A stretch of DNA of 64,000 nucleotides, from the NCBI GenBank assembly GCA_014905825.1, contig JACGCN010000012.1, positions 434,001 through 498,000 of the forward strand. Reading direction: 5' to 3'. The position numbers were made by a program, and so were the translations under genes. The notes beneath the pieces are model-generated. The model saw nothing but the letters and a program-made list of their open reading frames with translations. It made no database searches and had not been told where the DNA came from. This document shows positions 41,543-53,684 of this stretch, piece after piece. Within the stretch, counting starts at the first letter, position 1, and every line of letters begins with the position of its first letter. The stretch comes from Lyophyllum atratum (lineage: Eukaryota > Basidiomycota > Agaricomycetes > Agaricales > Lyophyllaceae).

Positions 41543-42803
41543 TTAGTTCTCTCCTTTCCATTCTGACACTGGGATACAGTCCCCCACGGGCATACGTTCC
41601 TCTTGGTAGCGTCCTCCCGCCACCTCGGCGGCCTCGACGACGGCACGGATTGCTTTGACGTCCTCCGGAGCCAACACTATACTCGCCGCCCGAGCGTTCT
41701 CTTCAAGTCGTTCAGTGTTGCGAATGCCAGGGATTGGGATAACTACAAGACTATCATTTATACATGTTGAAAGGAACATGATAAATGTCATACAATTGGA
41801 GTGCTCGGCAAGGATCCACGCGAGCGTAATTTGACTGTTTGTCGCGTTGTATTTGTCTGCAAACTTCTTAAGCTCGTCGACAACCTTGAGATTCTTCGAG
41901 AAGTTCTCCTCTGTGAAACGTGGGAGGAACTTTCTGAAGTCCCCTTCTTCAAAGTCGGCAGGAGACTTGAATCTGTTATCCTTAGCTTTGATGTGTCCTC
42001 TGGAGGCTAGGAGGCTAGTACTTACCTTCCAGTCACTAGACCACGGCCAAGCGGTGAGTACGCGACTACCGCCATACCGAACTCATTGATGGCGTCAGCG
42101 AATCCGGTCTTCTCGACGCTGAGCTCGAAGGGGCTGTATTCCATCTGGGCTGCGATGACCTTCTCCCCTACGCCTTGCACCGCTCTCGCTCGTTTCAATG
42201 TCGCGACGCTTGTCTCCGACAAACCGATCCACTTGATCTGGCCGCTCTCCAAGAAAGGTCGCAAAGTCTCTAAGACCACCTCGATGGGAACCTCTGGATC
42301 CACGCGATGCTGGTAGTAAAGGTCGACGTAGTCTGTTTTCAGCTTCGAGAGCGATTTCTGGAACGCCTTAACGATATAAGAGGGTTTGCTATTTGGTTTT
42401 CGGATGTCACTGTCAATGTCCCAAGCACCGAACTTCGTGGCGAGAAAGATTTCGGAACGGCGGCCCGTTTGAGTAAACCATTGGCCGATAAGGTCTTCGC
42501 CTACAGAGCCGCATGATCACGGACTGAACGCTTTGACTGAGACTGGGGACGTACTGTGACCATATATATCGGCCGTATCCCAAAAGGTCATGCCACGATC
42601 TGCGGCATACGTCAAAGTATCAAGTGATTCTTTGTCGTCGCTTTTGCCGTAGAAGGCACCCATCCCTGTGGGAATTCTGGTATGAGAATGATGTCGCAGA
42701 TCGATTGCAAGCGCCACAACATACCCATAGATCCTAAGCCGATAGCGCTGACGAGCGGTCCATTCTTGCCGAGAGGTCGAGTAGGGAGAACTTTGTGGGT
42801 CAT
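41543..42803 (-). CDS. AKR13-type aldo-keto reductase, copy 3
   Basis: The start at 42803 reads MTHKVLPTRPLGKNGPLVSA. Blocks: GAFYGKSDDKESLDTLTYAA, FWDTADIYG, IFLATKFGAWD, YYQHRMDPEVPIEVVLETL (the usual HRVD, with the frame entering the exon at Met), IKWIGLSETSVATLKRARAV, VAYSPLGRGLVTG, SQITLAWILAEHSN, VIPIPGIRNTERLEENARAA and terminal SEWKGEN at 41543. All catalytic residues are present. Only about 170 bp separate its stop from copy 2's start. It is divergent from the MOV10-like gene, with a shared 224-bp upstream region. Confidence 0.88.
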
Positions 42804-43027
42804 TGTAATGGTTCGAAGAGAGTGGGATTCGAACGATTTTGTGGGAGATCGAGTATTTATTGAGAAGGAGGACTCCACGCCACCACCATCATCATCACCG
42901 GCAGGTGGGGTCCTATTCTCGGCATTCGGCCGCCAGCCTTGAATTTGTCGCGACGCGTCGTTCCTGATTGACGCGTGAGATCAGGCCATGTGATTAATGT
43001 CACGAAGGCGTGACACACAGCTCTTGC

Positions 43028-46000
43028 ATGGACCACCACCATCAGCCCGTCTATGTATCTAGGGGCGGCGAGCATCTCTACCATCCCCCTAACAGCATAT
43101 ACCCTGGAGCGCCACATCCAGCGCCCACTACTCCTCTTTCACCCCATCGGCCCAATGGCTTTGTGTATGATTCTCGTCCTAACCGTGTAGGAGCGCCGAG
43201 CCCCCCACAGCCGCCCTGGAATGGGGGACCCAACGGATACATGAATTTTATGCCGGATCCTAGTGGATGGTATGCTCCAGTCTCGCCAGGTCCATTGCGC
43301 GCTCCGATGTACAATCATTCTATGCACATTCCGCCTCCGCAACCTCTGCCTCAACTTGGACCTGAACAGCCACCCTTGGACGTATCCGAGATTCATGATT
43401 TCTGGAAGGGAAGGTTCGCTCCATTTCCAGGTTTCAGTTCCCGACCAGGCTTTTATGCTGCGAGGGAGGCGCCGAAGATTAAAATTAGTCAACCTACCGC
43501 GAAAACGCTAGCTGCACCCAAGCTTCAACTACTTCCCCCATTATCGTTTATGGCTATTCCCGATCTCTCTGAAAATCTATGTTCTCTTACCGAAAATCTA
43601 ACAGAAAATCAAGCCGATGAAACACAGGTGAGCCCTCGGTTTTCTTTTTTGAATGCCCGGTTGACCCTCTTCATTCATCAGAATTTTCAATTCGATAAAT
43701 ATGTACGTTTCATGGATACTGTCATCGGAGCATGTTCTGACTTCTGATGCGCCTATTTGATAGGCAGACATTTTTATACCTCAGTATCTAAAAGAAATCC
43801 AAAAGCAACCACATAATCTCCTTCCATTGCCATCTGTACCTGTATATCCCCCCTTGTCTTACCTTCAATCTTTTCTTCTTCCAAATCTTATTGAAGATCT
43901 ATGTAAACCTCGCACGTTGACTATTCTCTCTGGGCCACCTGCGACGGAGTGTCCACCCCTTCAAATCGAGACCTATCACAAACACTGGCAGGCACTCCTT
44001 GCCTGGGAGCTTGACAATATTGCGCTCGAGAAAGAAAGGATTATTTTGTGGAAAATTGGCGTCAAGATCGCCATCTGGGCGGATGCAGAGTTCGTCCTCG
44101 TTGTGCCTGGTATTCGAGAGAATTACCCGCGTCTCGAAATTGGGGATCTCGTTCATATGCGAGAAGTGTACGACAGAGAACAGAGAGGAAGCGGCATGGC
44201 TTTCGAAGGGAGAGTTGTCGCGTTGCGGAAAAGGGAGGGCATGATACGTAAGTCGTATATCCTCAATAAGGATATGGGCTAACATGGCGTCCCCGTCTTC
44301 CTTGTTCAGACCTTCATTGCCCGACCTTCCGACATCATGTCCTACATGTCTTGCCTCCAAATCCTCGCACCGCGGACGGGATTTATACCCCTGAAGACCA
44401 ATTACCTTTCTTGTTTAACATTTCTTTTGTCGCCAGTGCGCGCCCATCATTCATAATGGAGACTGCATCTGCTACTATGGGCGATGCGCTGAGTGGTGCT
44501 GAGCCTCATAACCTTGCGCGGTGCTGGTTATTTCCTGAGCCACAGGACTTGCGCAGCCCCCTTTCAGTGTTTTCTGTCGACCGGGCCTTTAGGGATCAAG
44601 ACTGGGTCGACGCAGGGCTGAACCCGGAGCAGAGGGTAAGCGATCCCACTTTTATATTCGGCTGAATTCAGTAAGTTTGGGGACCTAGCTAGCAGCATCT
44701 TCGATTGCTCTGCACCAATCCCCCGTACCGTACCTTATCAGTGGACCTCCTGGCACAGGGAAGACAAGGTCCGTATCTACGAATTTGCCTCCTCAAGGAT
44801 CATCTCTTGATCGTAACCTATCGCTAGAACTGTTGTCGAGACTGTACTTCAGATCCTTCGAATCCAGCCGGAAGCTTGTATTCTGCTTTGCGCGCCTTCT
44901 AACCCGGCTACGGATACCCTTGTCCTGCGTCTCCGCCCGTTCCTGCAACCTCACGAAATGTTGCGGCTCAATGATCAAAACAGAACCTTCGCGGAAGTGC
45001 CCATCAAAATAACTCAGTACTGCTGTACGTATAACCAATCAATCTTCGAGCAAGCAGAACCTGATCGAATTACGATCAGACGTTGAAAAAGATAAATTTG
45101 CGCTCCCTCCTTGGACTACGCTTATGAAGTACCGCGTGGTCGTATGTTCCTGCTTGGATGCCAGCCTACTGGTCGCGGGGCAATGCACTAATACTGCGCT
45201 TGTACGCATGGAAGAGGAGGTGACGCGCTCGTTTCACCCTCATCGCCTCCCCAAGCACCAAGCAACGCCACACTGGTCGCATCTTCTCATTGACGAGGTG
45301 AGTAAATGGGCAGCCGCGCATTGCACCATTGACAGCGGCTCCTGCAGGCTGCACAAGGATCTGAGCCGGAGCTCCTCATTCCTATATCGGTGGTGCATAT
45401 GAAAATACCAGCAGAGACCAAACTTGGCGTCGATGGTGCGACTCCGATGTTCGCCCCGCAGGTCGTCCTATGTGGAGATTCCCAGCAACGTAAGCTCATG
45501 GATCTGTCTTGAGTCCAGTTGTCATGGGTATTTTACAGTCGGGCCCATTGTCACGGCGGAGAAGGCGAGGACAGGCGAACTGGACATTTCTTTGTTGGAA
45601 CGACTGTTTGAGCGACCATTGTATGCCGACAACATCCACGCCAGGTCGAGGGGAGCGGTAAAACCTTCACCGGTGGATGTGTTCAAGTTCACACCATTTA
45701 CTAATTTGGTCAAGGTATGTGATTATCTCGCCCTCCAGGTAGAATACAGTGCTCAGGATGAATCAAGAATTACCGAAGTCACCCGGCGATTCTGATGCCG
45801 CCAAGTGCAATATTCTACGCCGACTCTTTGGAGCCGTGTGCTACTAATGGGACAATAACTTGGAGCGGGCTAGGAAATCCGGAGTTGCCACTCATGTTCT
45901 TCGGACACCAATTTCCGGAGGAATGCGTTGATGAGGTTAGTTTCTTCTACCACATTGAAGTTCCCCAGCTGGCTGAGTATACCCACAGAGAGCTACATGG

Positions 46001-46800
46001 TACAATAAGGGCGAAATTGACGAGGTGGTGAAGGTGATAACGTCATTAATGCTAGAAGCACAGGCATGCTCGCCTCCTCTTCGTCCGGCGGACATTGGTA
46101 TCATGGCGCCGTGGAGGGAACAAGTTTGGAAGTTGCGCGAACGGCTGAGGAACGAGAAGCTTAGTGCAGTTGATGTGGGAACAGTCGAGGTACGTCCATC
46201 CTCGCAATCAGAATTCACACCATCACTGACGATGGTGTATCCAGGATTTCCAAGGGAGAGAAAGTCGTGTTGTTATCATTTCTTGTGTTCGTTCGAATCC
46301 CCGGTTTCTGAAGGAGGATATAACGAAGGGCCTTGGTTTGGTCTTTGAGAAGAAGCGGTATGGTTTCCACATTTCGTCGTGTCATGCCTGAACAGACTCA
46401 AATGGACCATGTGCATAGGATGAACGTCGCGATCACTCGGGCAAAGGAACTTCTTGTCGTTATTGGGAACGGCTCCGTGCTCAAACGGGATCCCTATTGG
46501 AAAGGATTTCTGGAATTCTCTTTGCGCAACAAACTGTTCGTAGTCTCGCTAGAATTCTGAAGATGGCTTATCTCACGTTGGCATACAGATACGTGGGACC
46601 TGCTCTAGATCTGGAAATGAACGGGAACTACGTTTCGCGGTTGGAGTGCGTAGCACGTCTGCTGATCTGAAGCATTAATTGACGATTTCCGGTCTGCTAG
46701 ATCGAACTACATCAACACGCTAGGCGTAGACTCGGAGGAGGAGCGAGGGGTCGTGATTGCAGGCGGAATGGCTCGGGATTTGCTATCCGAAGATCTATGA
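43028..46800 (+). CDS. MOV10/SDE3-type RNA helicase (superfamily 1)
   Basis: A UPF1-like RNA helicase family whose members (SDE3, MOV10, Armitage) act in RNA silencing and transposon control. The first in-frame ATG (43028) gives a Pro/His/Gly-rich N-terminus (MDHHHQPVYVSRGG). Exons include ETYHKHWQALLAWELDNIAL, the Walker A loop SGPPGTGKT split by an intron near 44770, LCAPSNPATDTLVLRLRPFL, a Walker B-type LLIDE (45285-45298), VVLCGDSQQ, LLERLFERPLY, NYRSHPAILMPPS, DFQGRESRVVIIS and MNVAITRAKELLVVIGN. The last exons read LEMNGNYVSRLE and NYINTLGVDSEEERG.. to the stop at 46800. At least a dozen exons; some borders are uncertain. The key helicase motifs all seem intact. Confidence 0.88.
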
Positions 46801-47303
46801 CCATGATGAACTTGGGTGGGTATCGCAGGTCGCATTACCTACGCGAGTCGGCCAAGCGGTAAGCATCCAACTGGGTAATCAAGGCGTCTACGCCGTCTTT
46901 TTGGCCATATTTCGGCTGTCTGTCTGAATGAAAGCAATGCCTGCGAGCTCGAATCTTGTTGGAGGCAAGGTCACCATGAAGATAATTTGAGGTACTGTTG
47001 AGAGCGGTTGTAGGTCGATGCTATGTTGGTAATATAGAATAGGAGATTCGCCATTCTTCGACACAGATCTGAAATCCCAAAGGCTGGAGGAGCGTCAAAT
47101 TGATAATATACACAAAACAGATGATATTACAGGGGTCTGGCGATTAAGAAGGCTCAAGATACAGGTAGGTTTACTCGTGGACGCTCATGTGGTGTCTAAA
47201 GATAATTAGATTAGCGTAAAGTCGATAACAATATAGACAAGGCGTTTATGGTATATGTAGTGTCCGAGGACATGATGACCAAGGATACAAGGTCGACGAC
47301 ACC
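46801..47303. other. intergenic between convergent genes, nothing recognised
   Basis: About 500 bp between the helicase stop and the end of the RBR ligase gene. It contains AT-rich 3' UTR-like sequence and no open frame of note. Confidence 0.5.
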
Positions 47304-50263
47304 CTACCGTCTCCTTCTTGCAGGAGCCTTGACCCTAGCCCTCTTCGGCGCGGCAGGACGCACCGCCGCAGGCGGTGCCCTCACCGGCACCCCTCCCATA
47401 CCCATCACGGGCGGCGGTGGCGGATACAAATTCACATGCACGTTCAAATTCCACCCCTGTGCCGGCGCCTGCGCCTGCTGCTGCAGAAGCCTGACCTGCG
47501 CCCTCTGCCGCTCCATCAGCACACGCGCATTGTCCACCTCGATCCGCATCTGGTACCACCTCGCCTGGTCCTGTGCGATAGCGGCCGTAAGCTCCTGCAT
47601 GCGCGCCGCGTACGCCCCGGCCATGTGCGGCATGCCCGCGGCGGATTGGCGGGTCTGGTAGAGGTCGTGCTCGCGCTCGGCCATGCGCGCGCGGTGGTTG
47701 ATCTCGACGGCTTCTAACCGGGCGTGCTCGGCGGTGGCGCGGTCCAGGGCGGCTTGAGCGGCGTCGCGCTGGAGCTGCTGGGCGTTGTTGTGGATGTGGG
47801 CGTAGGGATGGTGGGGGTTTGCGGCGGGGGGAGGGGCGGCGGGGATGTCGACGGTGATGTCTTTTTCGCCGACGTCGGGGTTTTGGCGTTTGTATTCTTG
47901 GAGGGCGCGTTCGGCGGCGGCTTTGACCTGGGAGAGGTTTTATGTGAATTTGAGGATTGGGGAGAGGGAAGGGCGGGGGGTACGTACATCCTCGGCGTGG
48001 CGCTGCTCGACGGCTTCCCAGAGGAGACATTTCCCGGAGTCTCGGCTTGATCCTGCGTGCCCGGGTGGTGCCTACAGAATTAAAGTGTGTTCAGGAACGG
48101 GATGAAGCGATGAAGGCGGAAAGGGAAGGTGTATACCTGGTTGAAGTGATCGTACCCTTTGATGGCCTGTCTGCACACGTAGCACGAGAGCGTCTGGCAG
48201 TTCGGGCATGTCATCTTGTTGCACTGCGTTAGAATAGGTATGTTAGTATATGGTAGAGGCGTGCCATGGACCACAACATACCCCGGACTCTTTGATGAAT
48301 GCTGGGCGAGAAAGGGGTCAGTCATAAATAGGGAAGTGTAAGGAGGAACTCACACTTCTTGCATTTTGGGCAGTCGCGCTTGAGGGCTTCAGCTGCAGGG
48401 TTGTGTAGGTCGGTGGCTGGGAAAGAAAGGATATGACAACATACTCATGGCTTCCTCGACGGAATGTTGGCCGTCCAAATGCTTGTCTTCTTCCATCTCT
48501 ATCAGGAAAAGGGTGATCAGCGATACTATAGCTACTATGCATCGAGAGTACTACCTTTGCAGCTCTTCGGTAGATGATCCTGCAAAACACAGTGATCGCA
48601 GTTAGTGCCAGAACCACGCAACACTACTTGCACTCGCCGTTTTCTTGCACCCGCGACAGCTCACCACACCACACTCTTCCGTGTTTCCACATCGCAGCAG
48701 CTTCTCGTCTGGATTCTCGATGACACAGCCCCACTCGCAAAAGGGGCACTCCTCAAGACCCTCGAGGCCCGCGGCCTCCACCTCCTTGCGTTGCTTCACG
48801 CGCTCCCAGAGTTCCATGAGCTTCGCCGGGAGGAACCGTCTGAGCTCGGACGCGGGAATGAGGGCGCTGCACCCGGACTGGTCCATACATTTGATGTTGG
48901 GGTCGTGTGTGCCGAGGAGGGTGGATGCATAGGAAGTCATGCATGATACACAAAAGAGGTGCATTTCGGGGCACTGCACGATTTTGTCCTACGGAGTACA
49001 GGTGAGTGGGGTTAGGGGCGGCGCTGGGAAGTACGTACGGGACGGAAGTTGGAGAAACAACACCCACACTCGAGACCGTCTTCGCATTCTCCATCGTCGG
49101 TGTCATTGGCTTCTTCGCTGTTCGCATTCGCGTCCACGGCACCAGCACCAGCACCACTGAGCTCGTCCATGAGCCATTTGTGTTCGGCTTCGAAGTCTGC
49201 GTCCTTTAAGGACGCTGTGCCTTTGCCTTTAGGCTTATAGGGCGTGACGCGCCGGTTGTATGGGTAGACAACCTTTTCATTGGCTTCGCGTTGGCGCTGC
49301 TGTGCTTTTTCCTGCTCAAGAAGGAAAAAATGCATAGGCGCGTAGAGGCCGTTATGTGCCACGTTAAGGCGGAAGCGGAGGTAGGCTTTGGGAATGAAGG
49401 GGAAGGAGACCTGGAGATGTTCCTATAAAATGACCGAATCAGTAGGGTATGTGAGATAAAGGAGGTATGCGGACCAAAGCAAGATCGGCATAGTGTACTC
49501 CGCGTTGGAACGGCCTATCCTTGTCTCTATAGTCGATCTTCGGTTTTTTTGTCGGACTACCCCCGGGCTGCCTTTCCTCTTCGGTCTGCTTTCGCTTCCC
49601 CTTGCCCTTTCGGTCGACCTTGGGGTATTTGGGGTCCTCGAAGAGTCCGTGGAGGATGTGCTCAACGACGTCGCCCACATTTTGATCGGGGCGCGCGAGC
49701 ATCTGGTTGATGACGAGTGAAAGCAGGTGGTCGGGCTCGACATCGGGAACGATCTCGAGGATGCGTGCGATGGCGGTGGATTGGGGATCGAGGTCAGGTT
49801 CAGGTTCCTTGATGGGTGTCTCAGCACGTGGAACAACGGGGGAGTACATGGCTAAATTCTCTTCCATGTCGACGTCAATATGAAACCGCTCAGCTGGGGT
49901 GCGCGGTCTTGGTACAGGAGGGGGGTTGTTCTCCTCGTCGCTGGGCAGAAAAAGAGGAGTATTTGTTGGGGCGGTTGTTTTGACCTTGCGAGGGGGTGTA
50001 GGGAGGTTTTCAATCGAGTTGGAGCCCCCTGCTCTCGGCTGGAGCTGTCTAGATGAGGTAGGACGCGAGGAGGGACCGGCTGCGGCGTTCATGGAGCCTC
50101 TGGGACGGACGCGGGCTGGTAGCGCGTCGCTGTCGTCGTCGTCGGTGGTGAGCTCGATGACGGAGTGGGACTGTTTTAGGCGCGTGCGCTTCAGCTTAAC
50201 AATGGATTCAGGTTCAGGCGAGGACGATATTTCGATGGGACCATCGCTTTGAGCTTTCACCAT
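47304..50263 (-). CDS. RNF216/Triad3-like RBR E3 ubiquitin ligase
   Basis: The start at 50263 is the first ATG (MVKAQSDGPIEISSSPEPES); upstream codons in frame are TTG/ACG. The N-terminal 230 residues are disordered, acidic and Ser/Pro-rich, then HLQVSFPFIPKAYLRFR and YPYNRRVTPYKPKGKG. The RING1-IBR-RING2 region follows: ECGCCFSNFR, DKIVQCPEMHLFCVSCM, IKCMDQSGCSALIP, ECPFCEWGCVIENPDEKLLRC, CGVVSCRGCKK, DCPKCKK and CNKMTCPNCQTLSCYVCRQ, where the RING2 catalytic Cys is expected. This order and spacing match RNF216-type ligases. An Ala/Gln/Arg-rich coiled-coil tail of about 150 residues ends APARRRR. It is divergent from the FIG4 gene. Confidence 0.9.
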
Positions 50264-50396
50264 CGTGAACAAAGAAACATACCAACTACAGCAGAAAGCT
50301 ATTCAGGGGGATTCACGTGATCCATCGCGTCGCTTCCGAATCCGGCCCACCATCCGAACCGTGTACCACCCACGCCATTCAGTTGGCACGAATGTC
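50264..50396. promoter_or_regulatory. short bidirectional promoter region
   Basis: Only 133 bp separate the start codons of the RBR ligase (minus) and the FIG4-type phosphatase (plus). It contains GATTCACGTGATCC with a CACGTG core. Shared regulation is inferred from the spacing. Confidence 0.45.
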
Positions 50397-53300
50397 ATGA
50401 CTCTAGACGACTCAACAGCTGAACTCTCTGCTAGTATACCCATAACACAGCCTGCTACGACCTCTCAGACTCTACCCCCACGTATATCCCCAGCCTTCAA
50501 CAAGTTCATCCTCTATGAGAACCGATTGCGTTTCTTCATAATAGCCTCAAATGCCGCTGACTCTAGACACCGTATCATCAAGATCGACCGCACCACCCAC
50601 GACGAACTGACTATCGTCGAAGATGAGGCCGAGTATACCGGGAAGCAAATGAGTGCCATGCTGAAGATGCTGGACGACGGAAATCGCGCGTCTGGTGGTT
50701 TAGGCAAAGCTCGAGTGGTCTTTGGAATTGCTGGTGCGCTTGGTCTTGACCTTCCTGGTTCGTCCTAATTTGGAGGCTATAATAGGCTTCATACGATTCA
50801 CTGCTGGCTGGTACATGATTCTGATCTCCAAGCGCTCGGTTGTTGCCCTACTTGGAGGCCACTATCTCTACCACTGCGAAAATACCGACATTGTCCCAGT
50901 GTGCTTCAATCACAAGATTGAAAAGCCCGCGGAAGAGCAGCGCCTTATGAACATCTTCAAGCAAGTCGATATGTCCAAGAACTTTTACTTCAGGTTGGTG
51001 GGCTTCCGTATGCTCAAGTGTAATTGAAAGTTGACAAGGAAACAAGTTATACCTACGACCTAACATCCACCTTGCAACACAATCTCACCGGGTCAAGTCG
51101 CCCAGCACATGGCAACTGGCCATTCACCGATCGATTTGCTTGGAATTTCCATCTCCTCTCTGCTCCTTTCTCGAACCAGGACAGGCCTTCTTTGAGCCCA
51201 CATTGGCTACTTCCTTTGGTACATGGCCATGTTGACCAAGCCAGTACGCCTTCGCGCATTTTCCTTGTTCAATGTTCTGACATGTTCTCGTCCAGAACTA
51301 ACCGTTTTGGGCCGCGTCATCTTTGTCACCCTGATCGCCAGGAGGTCTCGTCACTTTGCTGGTGCTCGTTATCTGAAGCGAGGAGTCAACGATGAGGTCA
51401 GCTCACCCACCTTCTATACCACTTCATTGCAGACTGAGATATCTGTCTCCAGGGAAATGTCGCGAACGAAGTAGAGACCGAGCAAATTGTTGCGGAAGCT
51501 TTGACTACGCCTTTCTACTATCCAGCACGTCCTGAAGGGTCTTCGAAGTATCCTGGACGCCGTCCTAGTCCGAATTTCACTAGCTATGTGCAGGTGAGAC
51601 GTCTGAATTGACCTACCTGAGCGAGGTCTGACAAAGAAGTCGTAGTATCGAGGCAGTATTCCCATTTATTGGACCCAAGAAACCAACAGCATGAGCCCCA
51701 AGCCTCCCATTGAAAGTAAGCGCTGCTCGTCTTTGCCCAGGCAAAGGCTGACGTTACGCAGTCAGCGTGGTGGACCCATTTTTTTCAGCTGCGTCGCGGC
51801 ACTTCGATGACATCTTCCAACGATACGGCGCCCCCATTACGATCCTGAACCTCATCAAACGACGGGAACCAGTGCCCAGGGAATCGAAACTCCTAGACGA
51901 GTACACGCAATGCGTCCGGTATCTCAATCAGTTTCTCCCCCGCGAGAAAAAGATGGTTTATCGGGCATGGGATATGTCTCGCGCATACAAAGAGTAAATC
52001 GGAGCGCTTGTGTTGTCACGGGCTTGCTGACATGACTCGTTAGGAAAACCCAGGATGTGATCAGTTACCTCGAGGATATAGCGGAGGAGTCGATACAAAT
52101 GACAGGCTTCTTCCACTCTGGCTCCGAACCGTATTCCCATTTTCTGCAAAACGAAGACGGGTAAGCGCCTCTACCAAGCCTATCTATATCCACCCCTCAC
52201 CCGGCTTGTGAAAGTGCTCCTTGGCGACACACGATTTCGTTGCAGAACGGCATATGTCGGACGAACTGCGTCGACTGTTTGGACCGCACGAATGCCGCGC
52301 AGTTTGTGTTTGGCAAGCGGGCGCTGGGGCACCAGCTGTACGCACTGGGTGTCGTGGACAGCCCGAATTTGGCCTTCGATTCGGATGCTGTGAATATGTT
52401 GACGGAGATGTACCACGATCATGGCGACAGTGAGTTCGGTTCAGTCGAAGCATTGGTGTACGGTGCTGAGCGAGATGCTGGGTCCAGCCATCGCGTTGCA
52501 ATATACGGGAAGCGCACTCGTTAACCGTGTCGAGACGTACCGGCGTATGCCGCACTGGAACAGCCATTCGCGGGACATCATCGAGAATATACGGCGCTTC
52601 TATACGAACTCCCTTCTTGGTCAGTCCCATTCATGGGCGTCTTCCAGGTTGAGTCATGATACTCACGTCGATTTGGTAGATGCGGATAAGCAAACGGCGA
52701 TCAACCTGTTCTTAGGCGTCCAAGGCGAGCGCACTATCACTGGCCCACCCGTCAGGGGCGGCTACCAGAAGTGGTTCCGCGAAGAACACCTTGAGCAGGC
52801 GTACCGTGTGGAGGAATGCGATAAAGCACTGCGGGAGTTCATGACATCGAAAGGCGACTTTTGGGTGGAGTATTATCGGCCGCTGCTGTTCACGTCGCTG
52901 GGGAAGCATTTTGCGTATTCGATGAATAGCACACTCAAACTTCCTGGGTGCGTTATATACCCATCGAGCACTTCTCCATGACCGCTTAATTTGTTGGTTG
53001 TACAGGAAGACGGCGAAAGATATGAACCATAGCCCGTTCGAGGCCCACGGGCATAGGAACAGCTCCCACAATCCGAGGTGAGTAACCCAATGAATAGGCG
53101 GCCTCTTGTATATAACTGACTCCAATTCCTAGCGTCGTACAGGGTGTGCGCCGGTGGATGTCATCCCATCCAAACTCGGCCCCCAAGAAGCTACCCAAAC
53201 CTTCCCCGTGGCCAGTTCCGAAGGGCGGTGCGGTTGTTCCTGAGCTGGATCGGCACTCGACGGAGGCAATAGCAAAGCAGCTCTTGGAGCCAACGGTCTC

Positions 53301-53647
53301 GGACAACGAGGTGGCAGAATACCAAGGGTGCGTCGCCCCGTTTACACGATCATAAGTCGTCTTCCTGTTGACTGACCTCGTGCATATGCAACAGTTACAT
53401 CGACCAATGCCAGGAGCTTCTGGACGCGCCGACCACGATGGGGGAGCGGAAGGACTTGGAGGTGTACTCTACGGCTATACGAACGGCGATGGGGGAGACG
53501 CCGGACTGGCCAGACGAGGTTCCGAAAGAGTTCCTATCGTATGTTGAGCGGGGCCACACGCAGGATCTAAATGGCAAGCAAGGTGAAGGGTTCCCCGTCA
53601 GCTTCAACTACGAGAGATGGCTTGGAGGAACCGCAGATCTTCGTTGA
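50397..53647 (+). CDS. FIG4: FIG4-type SAC-domain phosphoinositide phosphatase
   Basis: Predicted PI(3,5)P2 5-phosphatase of the vacuole/endosome FAB1 complex. The first in-frame ATG is at 50397 ([13 protein letters not shown]); a GTG lies further upstream. Exons carry [70 protein letters not shown] sequence, [33 protein letters not shown] and the SAC catalytic CX5R(T/S) loop [14 protein letters not shown] near 52270-52310. [47 protein letters not shown] and a C-terminal part ending [10 protein letters not shown] follow. The length (about 900 codons) suits the FIG4 family, and the long C-terminal part favours FIG4 over SAC1. It converges on RFT1 with 37 bp between the stop codons. Confidence 0.9.
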
Positions 53648-53684
53648 GGGTATGTAGGATAAATAGGGTATAATGTACATTTTT

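Noticed and set aside
47335..48030. 231-codon Arg/Pro-rich minus-strand frame
   Set aside because: It is the out-of-frame reading of the Ala/Gln-rich coiled-coil tail of the RBR ligase; high GC keeps several frames open.
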